The notes under the pieces are model-generated. The model was not told the origin of the DNA. It saw nothing but the letters and a program-made list of their open reading frames with translations, and did not search any database. From JAXHMB01 sp034521755 (GTDB lineage: Bacteria; Bacteroidota; Rhodothermia; Balneolales; Balneolaceae), in the NCBI GenBank assembly GCA_034521755.1, contig JAXHMB010000003.1, forward strand, positions 558,001 through 622,000: a stretch of DNA of 64,000 bases, written 5' to 3'. Shown in pieces: positions 1 to 8,510 of the stretch; position 1 is the stretch's first letter, and every line of letters begins with the position of its first letter. The position numbers and the translations under genes were made by a program.

Positions 1-867
1 AGTAGATATATTCCGCATCTCCTGCACGGCTGCCGGATCTGGATTATTACTGAGATCTGAGGCTGGTCCCAACCCGATCGAATAGATGGGCGAATCCATA
101 TTATTGGCTACCGTACACACACTATCTCGCAAAGCGGTACTGTTTGGATAACCGTCGGAAAGTAATACTATTCCTCGCTCATGTGACTGAGTAGGCTTTT
201 CCTGTTCGGAATACTCCAAAACTTCAAGCAAAGATGGATATGTAGGTGTACCACCACTGGATTCTACGTTATCAACAGAATCTTTGAGGGCTGAAGTATT
301 ATTAGTGAACTCAGCCAAAAGTTCTGAATTGGATAAAAAGGGCCGATTAGGATTGCCTTGATAGGTAAATATACTGATATCAAAATTGCTTGCATTTTGT
401 GCAAACTCATCCACAAAATCCTTTGCTCCCTGTACTCGAGTACGATTGGGGTCATTGCTACCCATACTGCCGCTGCCATCAATATCGAGAGAAATTGCAA
501 ATGGGTCATTCCCCGGCTGATTAACTGTGCTTGATATAATATCAGCAGTTATATTTGATACGGCTTTATTCTTACCAAACACTACCCGGCTGTTCTGTCG
601 GGCAATCTTACTACTTGCATCTCCCGATAGTGAGTCGAGTGTTATCTTAGCATCCACTACCCCCGAAAGTATGCTATTCCTATCTTCATCTAAAGGTGTT
701 CCTAACACATCAAATTCTCCGGTATTCAAAAAGTCCGAAGACACCTGCGTACCAACCACTAAGGCTTGGTCGACCGGTATTTCTTTGGGGCCGGTGCTGT
801 TGTCTCCACAACTGATGAGGCCAAAGGCCAAAACGGCAAATGAGAGTATGTAGCTTAATTTTTTCAT
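1..867 (-). CDS. VWA-domain lipoprotein, 3' end beyond the window
   Basis: The open frame reads from an ATG at 867 to the window edge without a stop (289 codons visible). Residues 1-20 form a lipoprotein signal with lipobox LISC, so the mature protein should be lipid-anchored at Cys20. A von Willebrand factor A domain follows. It has a complete metal-ion-dependent adhesion site: DGSGS in the first loop, a GGTPT threonine loop, and the aspartate in LLSDG. VWA domains of this kind bind ligands through a divalent cation at the cell surface; the partner here is unknown. A 21-bp inverted repeat lies just upstream (906-957). The fold is well supported; the biological role is not predictable. The remainder of the protein is outside the window. 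Confidence 0.85.
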   Translation of the reverse strand, partial: MKKLSYILSFAVLAFGLISCGDNSTGPKEIPVDQALVVGTQVSSDFLNTGEFDVLGTPLDEDRNSILSGVVDAKITLDSLSGDASSKIARQNSRVVFGKNKAVSNITADIISSTVNQPGNDPFAISLDIDGSGSMGSNDPNRTRVQGAKDFVDEFAQNASNFDISIFTYQGNPNRPFLSNSELLAEFTNNTSALKDSVDNVESSGGTPTYPSLLEVLEYSEQEKPTQSHERGIVLLSDGYPNSTALRDSVCTVANNMDSPIYSIGLGPASDLSNNPDPAAVQEMRNIST

Positions 868-905
868 AATAGATTTCTTCTTAGTATTAATATTAGGCTG
901 TGTAC

Positions 906-957
906 TTAGTAATGCGAATTATTTGATTAAATGAGGTCAAATAATTCGCATTACTAA
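906..957. repeat. Perfect 21-bp inverted repeat upstream of the VWA gene
   Basis: Bases 906-926 are the exact reverse complement of 937-957, with a 10-base AT-rich loop. No T-run follows on either strand, so it is not a classical intrinsic terminator. It sits 39 bp upstream of the VWA lipoprotein start and could be an operator, a 5'-UTR hairpin or a small mobile repeat. Confidence 0.8.
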
Positions 958-996
958 TAGTTAGACCATTACCTGCACTATTCCTTACAATATTTT

Positions 997-1107
997 TTAA
1001 TCAATATAAACCGTCTTGGTATTTATAAATTCTTTAATATTCATCTTAGACAGCTCACATCCGTAGCCTAAATGTTTGATACCACCAAAAGGAAGAAGTG
1101 GATAAGA
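997..1107 (-). pseudogene. C-terminal remnant of an aldehyde dehydrogenase
   Basis: Read on the minus strand, 1107-997 encodes 36 residues and a stop containing LPFGGIKHLGYGCELS and then IKEFINTKTVYID. This closely matches the C-terminus of NAD(P)-dependent aldehyde dehydrogenases of the succinate-semialdehyde dehydrogenase type, whose usual form is LPFGGIKxSGYGRELS...IKEFVNIKTV. The catalytic Cys and Glu regions and the cofactor-binding part are absent; a stop lies immediately upstream in frame (1110-1108). Two normally invariant positions differ (His-Leu for x-Ser, Cys for Arg), as expected for a sequence no longer under selection. It lies 21 bp downstream of the class III aminotransferase on the same strand, so an aminotransferase-dehydrogenase catabolic pair was probably broken by a deletion. 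Confidence 0.8.
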
Positions 1108-1128
1108 TCACATAATTGAAACTCATTT

Positions 1129-2316
1129 TCAATTTTCATTTTCTACGACTGCTTCATTAATTTTCTTAAAGGTTTTCCTCAGTAACTCTTCCTCCATAAT
1201 CAAGGGTGGTGCAATTCGAACTAACGTATCAGAATGAAGGGTCCACCCAAGAATTATACCTTTATCAAAACAGGCTTCCACTACTTTTTGTGTTAATCCT
1301 TTATCTGAGAGTTCCATTCCAAGCATCCCTCCCTTACCTCTTATTTCAGATATACCTGAAGCAGTCAGCATCTCCCTTGCACATTGTTCAATCATTTCCG
1401 CTTTTTTATCGTAACCACCTTGCAAAAGCTCATTTAAAGTGGCATGAGCAGCAGCACAAGACACCGGATGGCCGCCAAAAGTCGTTACATGGTTTAAGGG
1501 TGGTTCATACATGAATGATTTAAAAATGTCGGAAGATGATATAAATGCTCCCATTGGCATTCCTCCTCCCATAGCTTTAGCAAGACATAAAATATCCGGT
1601 ACTACTTCATAATGCTGAAAAGCAAATAAGGATCCTGTCCTAAAAAAACCGGTCTGAATTTCATCAAAAATCAATAATACACCGTGCTCATCACATTGCT
1701 GCCTTACTTTTTGCAACCATCCTTTATCTGCAGGAATGATCCCTCCTTCTCCCTGAATAGGCTCCATGATTACTGCAGCCGTCTCGTCATCTATCACCTC
1801 AAGATTCTCAAAACTGTTGAAGTCCAAAAAGTGGACATCCGGCAACAGTGGCAAATAGGGATCTCGATAGACATCTCTTCCCGTAACGCTTAAAGATCCA
1901 TGGGTGTCCCCATGATAGCCATGATGAAAAGCAACAAACTTATGCCGGCCGGTATATTTTTTAGCCAGCTTTAGTGCTCCTTCATTTGCTTCTGTTCCAC
2001 TATTCACAAAATAAACTCTGTCAAGTTTTTCAGGCAAGGTTGAGGTAAGCAGCTGTGCATATTTCGATTGGCTTTCCTGGATAAATTCACCATACACCAT
2101 CACGTGCAGGTGTTTGTCAACCTGCTCTTTTACTGCCTTTACAACCTTAGGATGACGATGTCCCAAGCTGCTTACTGCAATGCCGGAAATGAAATCAACA
2201 TATTCTTTACCATCAGTTGTATAGATAAAAGGGCCCGCCGCTTTTTCAATTTCAAGAGCCATAGGTGAATCACTGGTTTGAGCAATATGCTTATAAAAGT
2301 AATCTTTATAATTCAC
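1129..2316 (-). CDS. Class III PLP-dependent aminotransferase (acetylornithine/GABA type)
   Basis: A full-length fold-type I aminotransferase of 395 residues. Visible features are the PLP phosphate loop NSGTEANE (106-112), HHGYHG (131-136), EPIQGEGG (185-192), the PLP-ring aspartate D218 in IFDEIQTG, and the Schiff-base lysine K247 in LAKAMGGGMP. The family transfers omega- or alpha-amino groups to 2-oxoglutarate. Members include ArgD, GABA and ornithine aminotransferases, and the sequence alone does not separate these. No arginine-biosynthesis genes are nearby, while an aldehyde dehydrogenase remnant lies directly downstream, which favours a catabolic role such as GABA or omega-amino acid breakdown. 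It faces the BNR-repeat gene divergently across about 200 bp. Confidence 0.85.
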   Translation of the reverse strand: MNYKDYFYKHIAQTSDSPMALEIEKAAGPFIYTTDGKEYVDFISGIAVSSLGHRHPKVVKAVKEQVDKHLHVMVYGEFIQESQSKYAQLLTSTLPEKLDRVYFVNSGTEANEGALKLAKKYTGRHKFVAFHHGYHGDTHGSLSVTGRDVYRDPYLPLLPDVHFLDFNSFENLEVIDDETAAVIMEPIQGEGGIIPADKGWLQKVRQQCDEHGVLLIFDEIQTGFFRTGSLFAFQHYEVVPDILCLAKAMGGGMPMGAFISSSDIFKSFMYEPPLNHVTTFGGHPVSCAAAHATLNELLQGGYDKKAEMIEQCAREMLTASGISEIRGKGGMLGMELSDKGLTQKVVEACFDKGIILGWTLHSDTLVRIAPPLIMEEELLRKTFKKINEAVVENEN

Positions 2317-2519
2317 AGTCGTTTATTTAAGCTGACGTTTAATGTCCATTTTTTATATTAAAAGATAACATAAATCTTACAAGTGCTTAAGAAGATATAG
2401 CGGAAACTCTACTCTTCAATTAACAGTTGACTTAACCATATCACTGAAATCACCATTTATTTCACTTAAGCGATAAAAAAGCTATAATTAGCTGTAAATA
2501 AATTAAAGTAATATCTCGA

Positions 2520-5439
2520 ATGACGGACACCGCTACAAAGAATTATTTATACTTCTTATTAATTATTCTATTGGCTGGGTTCAGCTATCTGGTCATTAAT
2601 ACTATACCTAATTCAAGTGTTTCAAAAACAGCCCGTCTTGGTCAGGATACCCTGCTGGAAGAGAAAAAGGAATCTGATAAACTAAGTAAAGAACAAACCA
2701 AGAAAGCCCGGAATGAATATTACTTTACTCTTTTAAGAGATCCCAAAACAAATACCATTCCTGATAACATTCGCGCGCGGGAGTTAAATCATGCTCGCTC
2801 TGTTCCTACCCTGCAAGAAGTTAACCGGAGGTTAAAAGCCAAAAATCCTAATTTTAAGCCGGCCCAAGATTTTACCTGGCAGCTTGCCGGTCCGACCAAT
2901 GTTGGTGGAAGAACTCGTGCGCTGGGCATTGATCAGCGTGATCCAAGTATTGTAATTGCCGGAGGCGTTTCGGGTGGTATTTGGCGATCAACTGATAATG
3001 GTAACTCATGGACACTTAGAACGCCTGACGCAGAAAACTTTAGCGTATCATCACTTGCCCAAGATCCTACCAATCCTGATACCTGGTATTATACTTCAGG
3101 TGAATTAATCTCCTCTTCGGCTGGAGCCCCGGGTGCTCCCTACTCTGGTACAGGAATATTTCGATCAACTGACAATGGTATAAGCTGGACAAGAATTCCA
3201 GGTACTGAAGATGATAACACCCAGTTTGATTCCCAGTTTGATTATGTAAACAGAATTGCTATTTCACCTACAACAGGAACGGTTTTTATAGCCAGTAATG
3301 GACTTGGTATTTTTCGATCACCAGATGGAAATACATTTAACGACCTTAACACTTGCGCGGGGTGGAATGACATCTACATGCTGATGTAGCCGTAGCCAGC
3401 GATGGTACTTTAGCAGCAGTTTTGTCTTCGGTAGACGCTGTTAAAGGAAGCGCTACGAATAATCCCGGTGTATTTATTTCAACAGATGATGGTCAAAGCT
3501 GGACTGAAATTACGCCGGCTGATTTTCCTTCAGCACATGCCCGAAGTGTTATTACTTTTGCCCCTTCTGATCCCAATATTATCTATACATTGACTAAAAA
3601 AGTAGCATGATGTCCGCCAGACAGGTTTCAGCATGTTTGATATCTCAGGAGGACTTACGGGCAACCCGGCTGACTGATCAAGTTCTTTGCGGAAACTTAC
3701 CCAATTTTACTGATGGACCCGTTGGTGGAATGAACCTACAGCAATGGATATAATATGACGGTTAGAGTTAAACCTGATGATCCTGACTTTGTGTTAATCG
3801 GCGGTACAAATCTTTTCCGATCAACAGATGGTTTTGCCACAGCACCCAGCGACAATTCGCAAAGTGAAAAGAATAAATTTTGGGTTGGAGGTTATGCCAA
3901 AGCAAATGATATATCCCAATATCCGGAACAACATGCCGATCAACATGAAATTGTATTTGATCCATCAGACCCTAACCGTGTTTGGGTTGGCCATGACGGT
4001 GGGCTTTCTGTTTCTAATGATATTGCAGCTTCATCTGTTACATGGACTGATAAAAACAACGGATATGTGGTCACTCAGTATTATGATGTTTCCATCCCTG
4101 AAAATGAAAATGACAACAGGTTGATGGGGGGCACCCAAGACAATGGCACCACCTTTTTTGAGTTTGACCGGCAACTAAGCGAGACGTTGGATTCACAAGA
4201 TATTTCATTTGCCGACGGGGGATACTCATTTTTTACTGACAACTATATTATTGTTTCTAATCAGAACAAATGACAGCAGAAATAATAACAGGGTAATCTG
4301 TTATGGATGTAACCAAGACTTTGGATGAGTCCATTTAGTATTATACACCCTGCAGGATGTCAATACCAGTCTATTTATCAACCCCTATGAGATAGATTTT
4401 CAGAACGAAAATATTATGTATTATCCTGCTCAAAACGAACTCTGGAGAAATACAAAAATTGATGAAATTACAAATCAGGAAAATAACGGTACAACCAAAA
4501 ATTGGAGAGAAGTAGATTCTGCCAAACTGCCTTCCAAATATACGAAATATACGATATCAGCACTTAAATCAACTAATATACCGGCTGACAACCTCTATTA
4601 TGCAGGCTCGGACCCATCTGATACTGCCGGGAGCGCCTGTAATAAAGCGTCTTGATAATGCCTCAGCAAACTCATCAGGTCCTGTAGATATTTCAATACC
4701 TAATGTGCCAAACGGAGCATTTGTGCATGACATCGCTGTCAATCCCACAAATGGCAATGAAGTCCTCGTTGTAATGTCGAATTATAATATTGTGGGGCTA
4801 TACCATTCCGTTGATGCAGGAAACAGCTGGGAAGCTGTTGAGGGCAACCTAACAGGAGACAACAATCCGGGGAGCTCCAATCCAGGCCCATCAATAAGGT
4901 CAGCTGCAATTATCCCAGCCGAAGGTGGGTCCATATTTGTGTTGGGAACCAGCACAGGAATATATGCGTCACAAAATTTAGATGGATCTAATACCATGTG
5001 GGGCAAAGAATCTGCCAGCATGATAGGTTCCTCTTTAGTAGAAAACATTGATTCTCGTTTTTCAGATGGAGACATCGCCGTTGGTTCACATGGCCGTGGC
5101 ATTTTTGTGGGATCTTTCCAAGGCGAAATTAACTTTAATGCTCCTGACAATTCAACTGTTTCCCAGAACTTTCCAAATCCGTTCTCAACTTCTACAGATA
5201 CTAATATACCAGTAAATTTTGCCAACAGAAGTAGGGTCACTATAAATATATATAACATAACCGGAAGAAAGATTATGCAGCCGGTTATTGATCAGATATA
5301 TCAACCCGGTCCTACAAATATCCCAATTAATTTTAATTCAACTCATGCAAGTGGAATTTACTTATATCAAATTATTGCCGAACCCACTGATGAGGGTAAA
5401 AAGTTTGTAGGCACCGGCAAAATGACTTTTATCAATTAG
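2520..5439 (+). pseudogene. BNR/WD-like repeat protein with T9SS sorting domain, frame-broken
   Basis: One original gene is read here in several frames. An N-terminal hydrophobic anchor (about residues 9-28) is followed by BNR/sortilin-like beta-propeller repeats with the signatures GGIWRSTDNGNSW, GIFRSTDNGISW and GVFISTDDGQSW. The C-terminal ~90 residues are a type A T9SS sorting domain: QNFPNPFS, then INIYNITGRKI, then SGIYLYQI. Reading frame changes near 3355-3385, 3600-3615, 3735-3755, 4262-4345 and 4610-4640; in-frame segments are 2520-3389, 3422-3610, 3755-4273, 4416-4655 and about 4620-5439. Protein similarity continues straight across each break, so the gene is either recently inactivated or carries assembly indels. 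If intact it would be secreted through the outer membrane and cell-surface attached. Its last 8 bp overlap the convergent thioredoxin-like gene. Confidence 0.8.
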
Positions 5440-6064
5440 TTGACTTTTGTCGCCATAACTCAATCAATTCTGTAAATTCGTCCTGCAGTTCCTGGGTACT
5501 ATCCTCGGCATACCATTTATGCAACTTTTCTGCCCATTCTTCTTTAGTAATTGAATCATCATCTTTCCACTCCATTGCTTTTTCTTGAATCACAGCAGGA
5601 CGCGGTCCCCAAGTGCCAATTTCTTCCAGAGTATTAGCATCAAGACATATGAGCTTGGGAATTGACCGGCCACCATTGGTTAAATATTCATCCATAATAT
5701 CTAAATGCTTGTCCCGAAGAATAAAACGTATATCAATATTAGCAGAAGTTTCTGCAATTTTATTAAGAACAGGTACATTTTGAGCTGCATCACCACACCA
5801 TCCTTCTGTGAGCACCAGCCATATCCACTGACTGTCAAGGGCTGAAATTTTTCTCAATAATGTATCATTGAGCTCAGTACGCTTATCTAACCTATTCATC
5901 CGCTGTATATTCATTCTCGTATAATGAAGGATCTCATCAGAATCATCCCCACTAGTCGTTTTACCCTCCTCTAGTAGCTCATCAATAAGCTTACGATATT
6001 CTGAATACGACATAGATTCTTCAATTATTTCACGGGTAATAACAGAGGCTTGCTTAGTAGTCAT
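5432..6064 (-). CDS. Thioredoxin-fold protein (Thioredoxin_9-like)
   Basis: A 210-residue cytoplasmic protein without signal peptide. The centre carries a thioredoxin-like strand-turn-helix, LVLTEGWCGDAAQNVP, and a cis-proline loop, RSIPKLICLD. Only one cysteine of the usual CxxC is present (WCGDA), so a dithiol oxidoreductase reaction is unlikely; a monothiol or peroxiredoxin-like role or a purely structural use of the fold is possible. The C-terminal ~60 residues are acidic and helical. It matches the thioredoxin family proteins common in Bacteroidota-type genomes with this WCGDA motif, whose substrates are not established. Its stop overlaps the 3' end of the convergent BNR gene by 8 bp. 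Confidence 0.75.
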   Translation of the reverse strand: MTTKQASVITREIIEESMSYSEYRKLIDELLEEGKTTSGDDSDEILHYTRMNIQRMNRLDKRTELNDTLLRKISALDSQWIWLVLTEGWCGDAAQNVPVLNKIAETSANIDIRFILRDKHLDIMDEYLTNGGRSIPKLICLDANTLEEIGTWGPRPAVIQEKAMEWKDDDSITKEEWAEKLHKWYAEDSTQELQDEFTELIELWRQKSTN

Positions 6065-6126
6065 AATATAAAATTACGTAATTGGTATTTATTACACATA
6101 AGACGCTGTATTCATCAGCTATCTTA

Positions 6127-7048
6127 CTACAAAAGCACGTCTAAGCCCCATTCCATTCCAACCAAAGTATGTTTTATAAGCAATACAGAAATCAAAAAAA
6201 GCACGAAAGCCAATGAAACAATAAACTTTATTCTCATCACCATTTCATAATCAGTTCTTTCGGCTGTCAATCTTTTTAAGAGATTGCCCACCCAAAAACC
6301 TGCTGCTATACCAATAGCGAAAAAACCAAATGCCAACCAAAAATGCTGTTGCAGCATGGTTAAAAAGATAAGAGCTAAACCTCCGAAAAATGCTGTCTGA
6401 AAAAATCTTATCACTGCAATAATTCCATATCTAATAGCAAAGGTCTCATCGCCCTCGTTCAATATCTTCATCCAGCTGGTAGATTTGTGAGATTGGATAC
6501 AAACTCAAAATAATAAGTGCTACCCCAATGCTTGCACTTAGAATTGGCAGCGTAATTGTATCCGATCCGGCAGCCAGATAGCCAAGGAGCAGTGAATTAG
6601 TGCCCGTACTAACCCCTATGGCAATGAGGCTTTTTATAGGTGTGCCCTTCCATCGGGCATGAGGTGTCGAGTAAAGCCAAAAAAACAGCATGCTGATTAA
6701 ATAAATAACAACAAAAAGATTGCCGGCCGGAATAGCTATAATTAACCCAACGAACTGTAAAATAAGCGAGGCAGCCCACATCCATCCTGTCATTTTTGGC
6801 GGGTTCTTAAGACCCCCAATCGGCCCCTCATCTTTATCCCAATAGGAGTTAAAGGCAGTTGCACCACCAAATAAAAGCAAGTGTACATTGGCAAACTGAA
6901 CAACATACATTGGCCAGTTCATGTCTTCAGCCAAAAAGCCACCTAGCAAAAATCCACCGGACAAAATAAACACCTGATAATGCCATCTTAGATGCAGGAA
7001 AAAATGCCAAATCTGTGTTGGTATGGGAAGGTTTCTATCTGTTTCCAA
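6127..7048 (-). CDS. UbiA-superfamily prenyltransferase-like membrane protein (+1 frameshift)
   Basis: Two overlapping frames (7048-6446 and 6471-6127) make one protein if a single G is removed from the GGG run at 6454-6452. The joined product is about 306 residues with the motif DEDIERGDETFAIRYG across the junction. UbiA-type signatures are visible: an asparagine/aspartate-rich first motif NSYWDKDEG near residue 70 and a second Asp-rich motif YQLDEDIERGD near residue 195, embedded in about eight hydrophobic helices. UbiA enzymes transfer polyprenyl groups to aromatic or other acceptors (menaquinone, haem O, lipids). The acceptor is not evident, although menG/ubiE and menaquinone-type succinate dehydrogenase genes occur elsewhere in the window. 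The frameshift may be a homopolymer error or a true inactivating mutation. Confidence 0.7.
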
Positions 7049-7117
7049 GAAAATAGTTTATTTGCCGGATTGCCTTAAGTCTATGGAATTGCACTTATCA
7101 ATCCAATAAAAGAATAG

Positions 7118-7125
7118 TATATTTG
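7118..7125 (+). promoter_or_regulatory. Bacteroidota-type -7 element (TATATTTG)
   Basis: The sequence fits TAnnTTTG, the -7 box of the Bacteroidota primary sigma factor. It ends only 5 bp before the ATG at 7131, so transcripts from it would be leaderless or nearly so. The 14-base context GTATATTTGAAGCC recurs exactly at 16815-16828. No convincing TTG -33 box at standard spacing is seen. Confidence 0.35.
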
Positions 7126-7130
7126 AAGCC

Positions 7131-8039
7131 ATGCAGAAAACCGAAAACATAGCAAATTTCATTCATACTAAACTCGAACCTGAAAAGTGGCAAGGGCTTA
7201 AAAATTCACATGAAGAACGTATTTCTGAGCTCATTGATGGTTATATGGCCCGACGCCAGGAACAGGCTAAACATCCGGTGCTGGATTTTTTGTTTGAATA
7301 CTATGCATTTCGTCCCTCTTACCTTAGAAAATGGTCCCCCGGTTTTGGAGTGCTTCTAAAAGGTGCCACCCGATCTGATACACCTCAGCTTAGTGAACTT
7401 ATATTCACAGACAAAGGTGCATTTCTAAATCCTGACTTACTCCCTGATAACAGGAACAGTGCCATCCAATGGATTTTAAAAATGCTGAAAAACTCTTTAG
7501 AAAAACAACCATCATTTGGATGTTTTGGCATGCACGAATGGGCCATGGTTTATAAGCAAGACCCTGACCAGGTTCGGCACAACCACCTTCCTTTACGCAT
7601 GAATAAAGAGGAGTTGGCTGAGTTTGTAGAATCCCGCCCATTGGTCTGTACTCACTTCGATGCCTTTCGCTTTTTTACAGAACCCGCGAAGCCAATGAAC
7701 AAGTTCAAGCTTTCCAGAGAACAGTTTGCAGAAACGGAACAACCGGGATGCCTGCATACAAATATGGATTTGTATAAATGGGCTTTTAAAATGTATCCGT
7801 GGATTAGCAGTGAACTCATTCGCGAAGCTTTTGAGCTGGCCGTTAAAACACGTTACTTCGATATGAAAGCAAGTCCCTATGATCTGTCAAGCTATGGACT
7901 GGAGCCTATCAAAATAGAAACAGAAGAAGGGAGAGTGGAATATTCAAGAAAACAGATAGAGATTTTTCAAAAATCTCAGCCCATCAGAAAAAAATTGATC
8001 GAACAGTATACATTACTTTCAGAGATTCTAAAGCATTAA
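7131..8039 (+). CDS. Putative 3-methyladenine DNA glycosylase-like protein
   Basis: A 302-residue soluble protein. Its N-terminal third carries HPVLDFLFEYYAFRPSYLRKWSPG (residues about 46-69; key residues HP, DFLF, YY, RP, LR and W.PG). I associate this with a conserved family often named 3-methyladenine DNA glycosylase in actinobacterial and Bacteroidota genomes. A central GCFGMHEWAMVY and a later THFDAFRFF segment are also conserved-looking. It does not resemble AlkA, Tag or AAG glycosylases in any motif I can point to, so the enzymatic name rests on family labelling. It is monocistronic, transcribed away from the UbiA-like gene, and is followed by the GIY-YIG repeat cassette. Confidence 0.55.
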   Translation: MQKTENIANFIHTKLEPEKWQGLKNSHEERISELIDGYMARRQEQAKHPVLDFLFEYYAFRPSYLRKWSPGFGVLLKGATRSDTPQLSELIFTDKGAFLNPDLLPDNRNSAIQWILKMLKNSLEKQPSFGCFGMHEWAMVYKQDPDQVRHNHLPLRMNKEELAEFVESRPLVCTHFDAFRFFTEPAKPMNKFKLSREQFAETEQPGCLHTNMDLYKWAFKMYPWISSELIREAFELAVKTRYFDMKASPYDLSSYGLEPIKIETEEGRVEYSRKQIEIFQKSQPIRKKLIEQYTLLSEILKH

Positions 8040-8045
8040 GTGCTT

Positions 8046-8074
8046 CAGATCCTGAAACAAGTTCAGGATGACAC
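8046..8074 (+). repeat. Left 29-bp repeat of the GIY-YIG cassette
   Basis: Contains the palindrome ATCCTGAA-ACAAG-TTCAGGAT (8049-8069) followed by GACAC. It is the exact reverse complement of 8440-8468. Confidence 0.85.
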
Positions 8075-8119
8075 TTTTTGTAAGATATGCAAGGCTTGTA
8101 GGTCTTACAAAGAAAAGTT

Positions 8120-8431
8120 ATGGGTTATCATAATCGAATTGGCAAGAATGGGTATGTTTATATCCTTTCAAATTGTAAAAGAAATATGTTCTATATAGGA
8201 GTTACAAATGATCTTGAATATAGAATCTTGCAACATAAGGAAGGGAAGGGCTCAGCTTTTACAAAGCGATATAAGTTAAAGTATTTAGTTTATTTTGAAG
8301 AATACCCTAATATCAAAGAAGCTATTTCCAGAGAAAAACAACTAAAAAACTGGCACCATAACTGGAAAAGAAATTTGATAAAAGAATCGAATCCCAGCTT
8401 AAAAGATTTAGCAAAAAAATATTTAAAATAA
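8120..8431 (+). CDS. GIY-YIG domain nuclease (COG2827-type)
   Basis: A 103-residue protein that is little more than a GIY-YIG catalytic domain. GYVYILSN (residues 11-18) gives the GIY strand and FYIGVTND (25-32) the YIG strand. A conserved arginine follows in LEYRILQH, and the metal-binding glutamate in SREKQLKNW (about 73-81). These residues support single- or double-strand DNA cleavage with a divalent metal, as in the UvrC N-terminal domain and homing endonucleases. There is no DNA-binding extension, so target choice must come from the domain itself or a partner. It is the only gene between two perfect inverted repeats, which suggests that it acts on those hairpins. The start ATG at 8120 gives the standard N-terminus for the family. 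Confidence 0.9.
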   Translation: MGYHNRIGKNGYVYILSNCKRNMFYIGVTNDLEYRILQHKEGKGSAFTKRYKLKYLVYFEEYPNIKEAISREKQLKNWHHNWKRNLIKESNPSLKDLAKKYLK

Positions 8432-8439
8432 CACCCTTT

Positions 8440-8468
8440 GTGTCATCCTGAACTTGTTTCAGGATCTG
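8440..8468 (-). repeat. Right 29-bp repeat of the GIY-YIG cassette
   Basis: Exact reverse complement of 8046-8074. It begins 8 bp after the GIY-YIG stop codon, and its hairpin spans 8445-8465. Confidence 0.85.
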
Positions 8469-8510
8469 GATTGGACATTTTATATAAGTTTCTATCTGAA
8501 ATTTACCTAT

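Larger units (their letters stand above)
8046..8468. mobile_element. REP-like cassette carrying a GIY-YIG nuclease
   Basis: A 423-bp unit bounded by a perfect 29-bp inverted repeat (8046-8074 and 8440-8468), with a single gene between them encoding a small GIY-YIG nuclease. Each end contains its own hairpin (8-bp stem ATCCTGAA/TTCAGGAT, 5-base loop), and a solo copy of the same repeat family lies at 14521-14548. The arrangement resembles a REP pair with its mobilising enzyme, or a minimal homing-endonuclease element. Mobility is inference; no target-site duplication was recognised. Confidence 0.6.

Noticed and set aside
906..957. Intrinsic terminator for the aminotransferase/dehydrogenase transcript
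   Set aside because: The stem is AT-rich and followed by no T-run on either strand.
2480..2493. Palindrome AGCTATAATTAGCT upstream of the BNR gene as an operator
   Set aside because: It is short and AT-rich, and could occur by chance in this AT-rich gap.
8120..8431. Homing endonuclease inside an intron or intein
   Set aside because: The GIY-YIG gene is not embedded in another gene; it sits in intergenic DNA between inverted repeats.
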